A stretch of 64,000 nt of DNA from NCBI RefSeq assembly GCF_042433895.1, contig NZ_JBHLUA010000012.1:620001-684000 (forward strand), in the 5' to 3' direction. How positions within the stretch are numbered: position 1 is the first letter of the stretch; each line of letters begins with the position of its first letter. The position numbers were made by a program, and so were the translations under genes. The notes beneath the pieces were generated by a model. That model was not told the DNA's origin. It saw nothing but the letters and a program-made list of their open reading frames with translations, and did not search any database. Source of the DNA: Mesonia maritima. Lineage in GTDB: Bacteria > Bacteroidota > Bacteroidia > Flavobacteriales > Flavobacteriaceae. Positions 62,324 to 64,000 of the stretch are shown here, piece by piece.

Positions 62324-62485
62324 TTATTTTATGTGAAAAGATACCTGCGCTACCACCTTGTTTTTATGTACTATGTTCAATTTGTGATCCCCTTTCTCTA
62401 TATAATCCACATTGATATAAATGTCCTGCTCCTGAAGGTGACCTAAAGAGATTTCTGATTTTTTTTTGCACTTGTGTTTTTTCAA
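62324..62485 (-). CDS. possible 53-residue protein of unknown function
   Basis: A TTG at 62485-62483, after an upstream in-frame stop, opens a 54-codon frame to TAA at 62326-62324. The product starts MKKHKCKKKSEISLGHLQEQD and ends YIEKGDHKLNIVHKNKVVAQ plus VSFHIK. The pattern of the last 30 residues resembles a beta-hairpin end of small secreted domains. A TAttTTTG box lies about 31 bp upstream of the start and fits a transcript beginning 24 bases before it. A run of nine A (codons for Lys) follows the start. It could be a real small protein or the remnant of a larger gene. Confidence 0.45.
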   Translation of the reverse strand: MKKHKCKKKSEISLGHLQEQDIYINVDYIEKGDHKLNIVHKNKVVAQVSFHIK

Positions 62486-62515
62486 AATTTAGGATTCCCT
62501 TTGCGTTTGTGGTTC

Positions 62516-62523
62516 CAAAAATA
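62516..62523 (-). promoter_or_regulatory. candidate -7 box of the propeller gene region
   Basis: On the - strand the sequence reads TATTTTTG, matching TAnnTTTG. No TTG is present at -33; instead the nearest TATTGTAACA direct repeat begins 29 bp upstream, as expected if an activator replaces the -33 contact. Confidence 0.5.
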
Positions 62524-62551
62524 GTAGTGTGCCGAGGCGGAAGGCTTTCAC

Positions 62552-62623
62552 TATTGTAACAGATACTTGCACTTTTTTTTAAATGCCTTCACTATTGTAA
62601 CAAATACGTGTAGTATTGTAACA
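62552..62623. promoter_or_regulatory. three direct repeats TATTGTAACA, candidate activator sites
   Basis: Exact copies of the 10-mer lie at 62552-62561, 62593-62602 and 62614-62623, all in the same orientation, with start-to-start distances of 41 and 21 bp (about four and two helical turns). The first two copies extend to CACTATTGTAACA(G/A)ATAC. They sit between the hybrid regulator gene and the first propeller gene and upstream of the TAnnTTTG box. Binding by the AraC domain of the neighbour is inference. Confidence 0.6.
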
Positions 62624-62838
62624 TAATGAATGTTAATATATTGAAAATGAGATAGATAAAATCATTTGGCTTTTATCGCTACGTCAATGGTTAAAAAAGG
62701 ATGAAAATGAGAATGCAGGACACTTAGATAGAAGAAAAATGCGCTATGGTTATTGGTGCTGAGAGCGCGGAAGGTAAGACCTGAAATACCAAAACCCACA
62801 ACCCGTAACTCATTATTAATGGTAAACCATAAAGTTGT
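62624..62838. other. intergenic region between the regulator and the repeat sites
   Basis: No convincing ORF. A 7-bp hairpin GGTAAAC/GTTTACC (62821-62827 with 62837-62843) overlaps the stop codon of the regulator gene and has only a weak T-run, so it is a poor terminator. Confidence 0.4.
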
Positions 62839-63999
62839 TTACCGCCCGGAAAATTCCTTCGGGCTCTGCCCGTAAACCTTTTTAAAGGAACGTGAAAAGT
62901 AGGAAGGTGAACTAAAGCCCACAGCATAACCCACCTGCGCTATATTGGTATCAGACTTTTTCAACAGCTTGGCGGCAAGCTTTAATCGTTGGTTACGGAT
63001 AAAAGCCGAAGTAGAATCCCCTGTAAGTGACTTGAGTTTGCGGTGCAACTGCATACGGCTCATTCCCAATTCCTTACCAAATGCATCAGGACCAAAATTG
63101 GGTGAGGTGAGTTCCTTTTCCAATACGTCCTGTATCTCTGTAAGAAAACTCTCGTCTGTTGAAGAAAAGGCCAAGTCTTTGGGCATCAGCACTATTTCTT
63201 GGCGATAACGTTCGCGCAAACGTTGCCGCGTGGCAATAATGTTTTGCACCTTCTGCTTGAGGTGTTTGGTCTTAAATGGTTTGGTAATGTAGTCGTCGGC
63301 TCCGGTTTGCAGTCCGGTATTTTGATTTTCCTCACCACTTTTGGCCGTGAGCAACACTATGGGAATATGGCTGGTTCGGGGGTCGGTTTTGAGGTCATCG
63401 CAGAGTTCCAATCCGGTCTTTTTGGGCATCATCACGTCTGAAATAACCATATCGGGCACCCATTTCAAGGCCTTTTCCCAACCTTCTTCCCCGTCTTGGG
63501 CTTCAATCACGGCAAAAGCGTCTGAAAAAATATCGCACAAATAAGCCCGCAGCTCAGCATTATCTTCTACCACTAGTAATATACGACTGTCTTCGTCCAG
63601 TTTTTGGGACGGTTTTTTAGCGGCCGTTCTCTCTTCTACCGATATTCCCTTCATGCGCTTCACTTCTATTTCCGGAAGCGTTTCCGTGCTTTTTTCAATA
63701 CGTTCTTCAGGGGCATAAGCCTTTTCTTCAATAGGAAAAGAAAGGGTGAAACATATCCTGTCAGTTCCGACATTGGTCACAGAAATAGTGCCGTGAGAAA
63801 GTGTGATCAACTCCTTTACCAAGGCCAAACCTATGCCCGTGCCGTCGGCATTGTCGTCTTCTTGGTGAAAACGGTTAAAAAGCTGTTTCTTTTTTTCTTC
63901 TGAAAAATGAAGGGCGGTATTTTCTATTGACAGTTCAAAAGTTCCGTTTTTCCGTTCCGAAGAAAAAACGACACTTCCACCCTTGGGGGTATATTTAAA
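62839..63999 (-). CDS. hybrid two-component system regulator, C-terminal part (HATPase end, receiver, AraC-type DNA-binding)
   Basis: The 5' end is outside the window; the frame is open to the edge, so the TTG at 63828 is not the start. In order: the end of a histidine kinase ATPase domain (FKYTPKGGS, then GTGIGLALVKELITLSHG, the G boxes), a linker, a receiver domain (ILLVVEDNAELRAYL, phospho-acceptor Asp in MVISDVMMPKKTG, Lys in DDYITKPF) and a C-terminal AraC-type helix-turn-helix (LGMSRMQLHRKLKSLTGDS...VGYAVGFSSPSYFSRSFKKVYGQSPKEF). This is the layout of Bacteroidetes HTCS regulators, which usually carry a periplasmic propeller sensor. Its likely targets are the - strand genes that follow. 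Confidence 0.93.
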   Translation of the reverse strand, partial: FKYTPKGGSVVFSSERKNGTFELSIENTALHFSEEKKKQLFNRFHQEDDNADGTGIGLALVKELITLSHGTISVTNVGTDRICFTLSFPIEEKAYAPEERIEKSTETLPEIEVKRMKGISVEERTAAKKPSQKLDEDSRILLVVEDNAELRAYLCDIFSDAFAVIEAQDGEEGWEKALKWVPDMVISDVMMPKKTGLELCDDLKTDPRTSHIPIVLLTAKSGEENQNTGLQTGADDYITKPFKTKHLKQKVQNIIATRQRLRERYRQEIVLMPKDLAFSSTDESFLTEIQDVLEKELTSPNFGPDAFGKELGMSRMQLHRKLKSLTGDSTSAFIRNQRLKLAAKLLKKSDTNIAQVGYAVGFSSPSYFSRSFKKVYGQSPKEFSGR

Positions 64000-64000
64000 G

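Noticed and set aside
62724..62927. - strand ORF at the end of the regulator gene
   Set aside because: It lies mostly in another frame of the AraC-domain coding sequence, which is clearly the real one.

Overview
The window is a 64 kb piece of a chromosome from a member of the Bacteroidota, most likely a Flavobacteriaceae (a marine genus of the Gramella, Salegentibacter or Mesonia type would fit, but I cannot name it). The evidence is the AT-rich coding sequence, promoter-like boxes of the form TTG-N19/20-TAnnTTTG, a near absence of Shine-Dalgarno sequences, a complete Bat (aerotolerance) operon, a TonB receptor with a carboxypeptidase-like N-terminal domain, type IX secretion (T9SS) sorting domains, PorZ next to RecO, and a hybrid two-component system ending in an AraC-type domain. 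No tRNA, rRNA or CRISPR array was seen.

Layout. 1-8.8 kb: bat operon (moxR tail, DUF58, a BatD-like protein, batA, batB, batC, batD, batE), tightly packed and partly translationally coupled, then a small membrane protein. 8.9-11.1 kb: SulP anion transporter plus beta-carbonic anhydrase, a bicarbonate pair, closed by a bidirectional terminator shared with a convergent cvpA-like gene. 11.7-12.7 kb: a small conserved protein and a CREST-like membrane hydrolase. 12.8-17.7 kb: iron/siderophore-type uptake operon (TonB receptor, DUF4374 lipoprotein, PepSY membrane protein) with a clear promoter and an intrinsic terminator that abuts the last start codon. 17.8-31.8 kb: housekeeping (pheS, dinB-like, EamA, gpsA, nadD-gmk-yicC, thioesterase, ArsC-like, metB, gdhA, porZ-recO). 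32-38.3 kb: ligase-associated DNA repair set (exonuclease, ATP ligase, Lhr-like helicase, PdeM), interrupted by a PrcB-type lipoprotein. 38.3-53.6 kb: TspO-like protein, a MITE-like inverted repeat, a lpd-like/SDR/DoxX operon, mfd, an XRE-DUF4870 regulator, yraN, an LD-carboxypeptidase, metG, an HDAC-like protein, a CBS protein, two exported ferritin-like proteins and an omega-amidase.

53.6-64 kb is different: every gene is on the - strand, base composition is visibly richer in G+C from about 56 kb on, and products are surface or secreted proteins of unknown role. It holds a beta-helix lipoprotein, two other lipoproteins, an outer-membrane beta-barrel gene broken by a single in-frame TAA, three paralogous T9SS proteins that each carry exactly seven 40-50 residue repeats (predicted seven-bladed propellers), two unrecognised genes, an overlooked 53-codon ORF, and the C-terminal part of a hybrid histidine kinase/AraC regulator. 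Between the regulator and the first propeller gene lie three copies of TATTGTAACA spaced 21 and 41 bp apart, immediately upstream of a TAnnTTTG box. I read this as a regulator with its own target operon of secreted propellers, and it is the most promising candidate for an undescribed system here.
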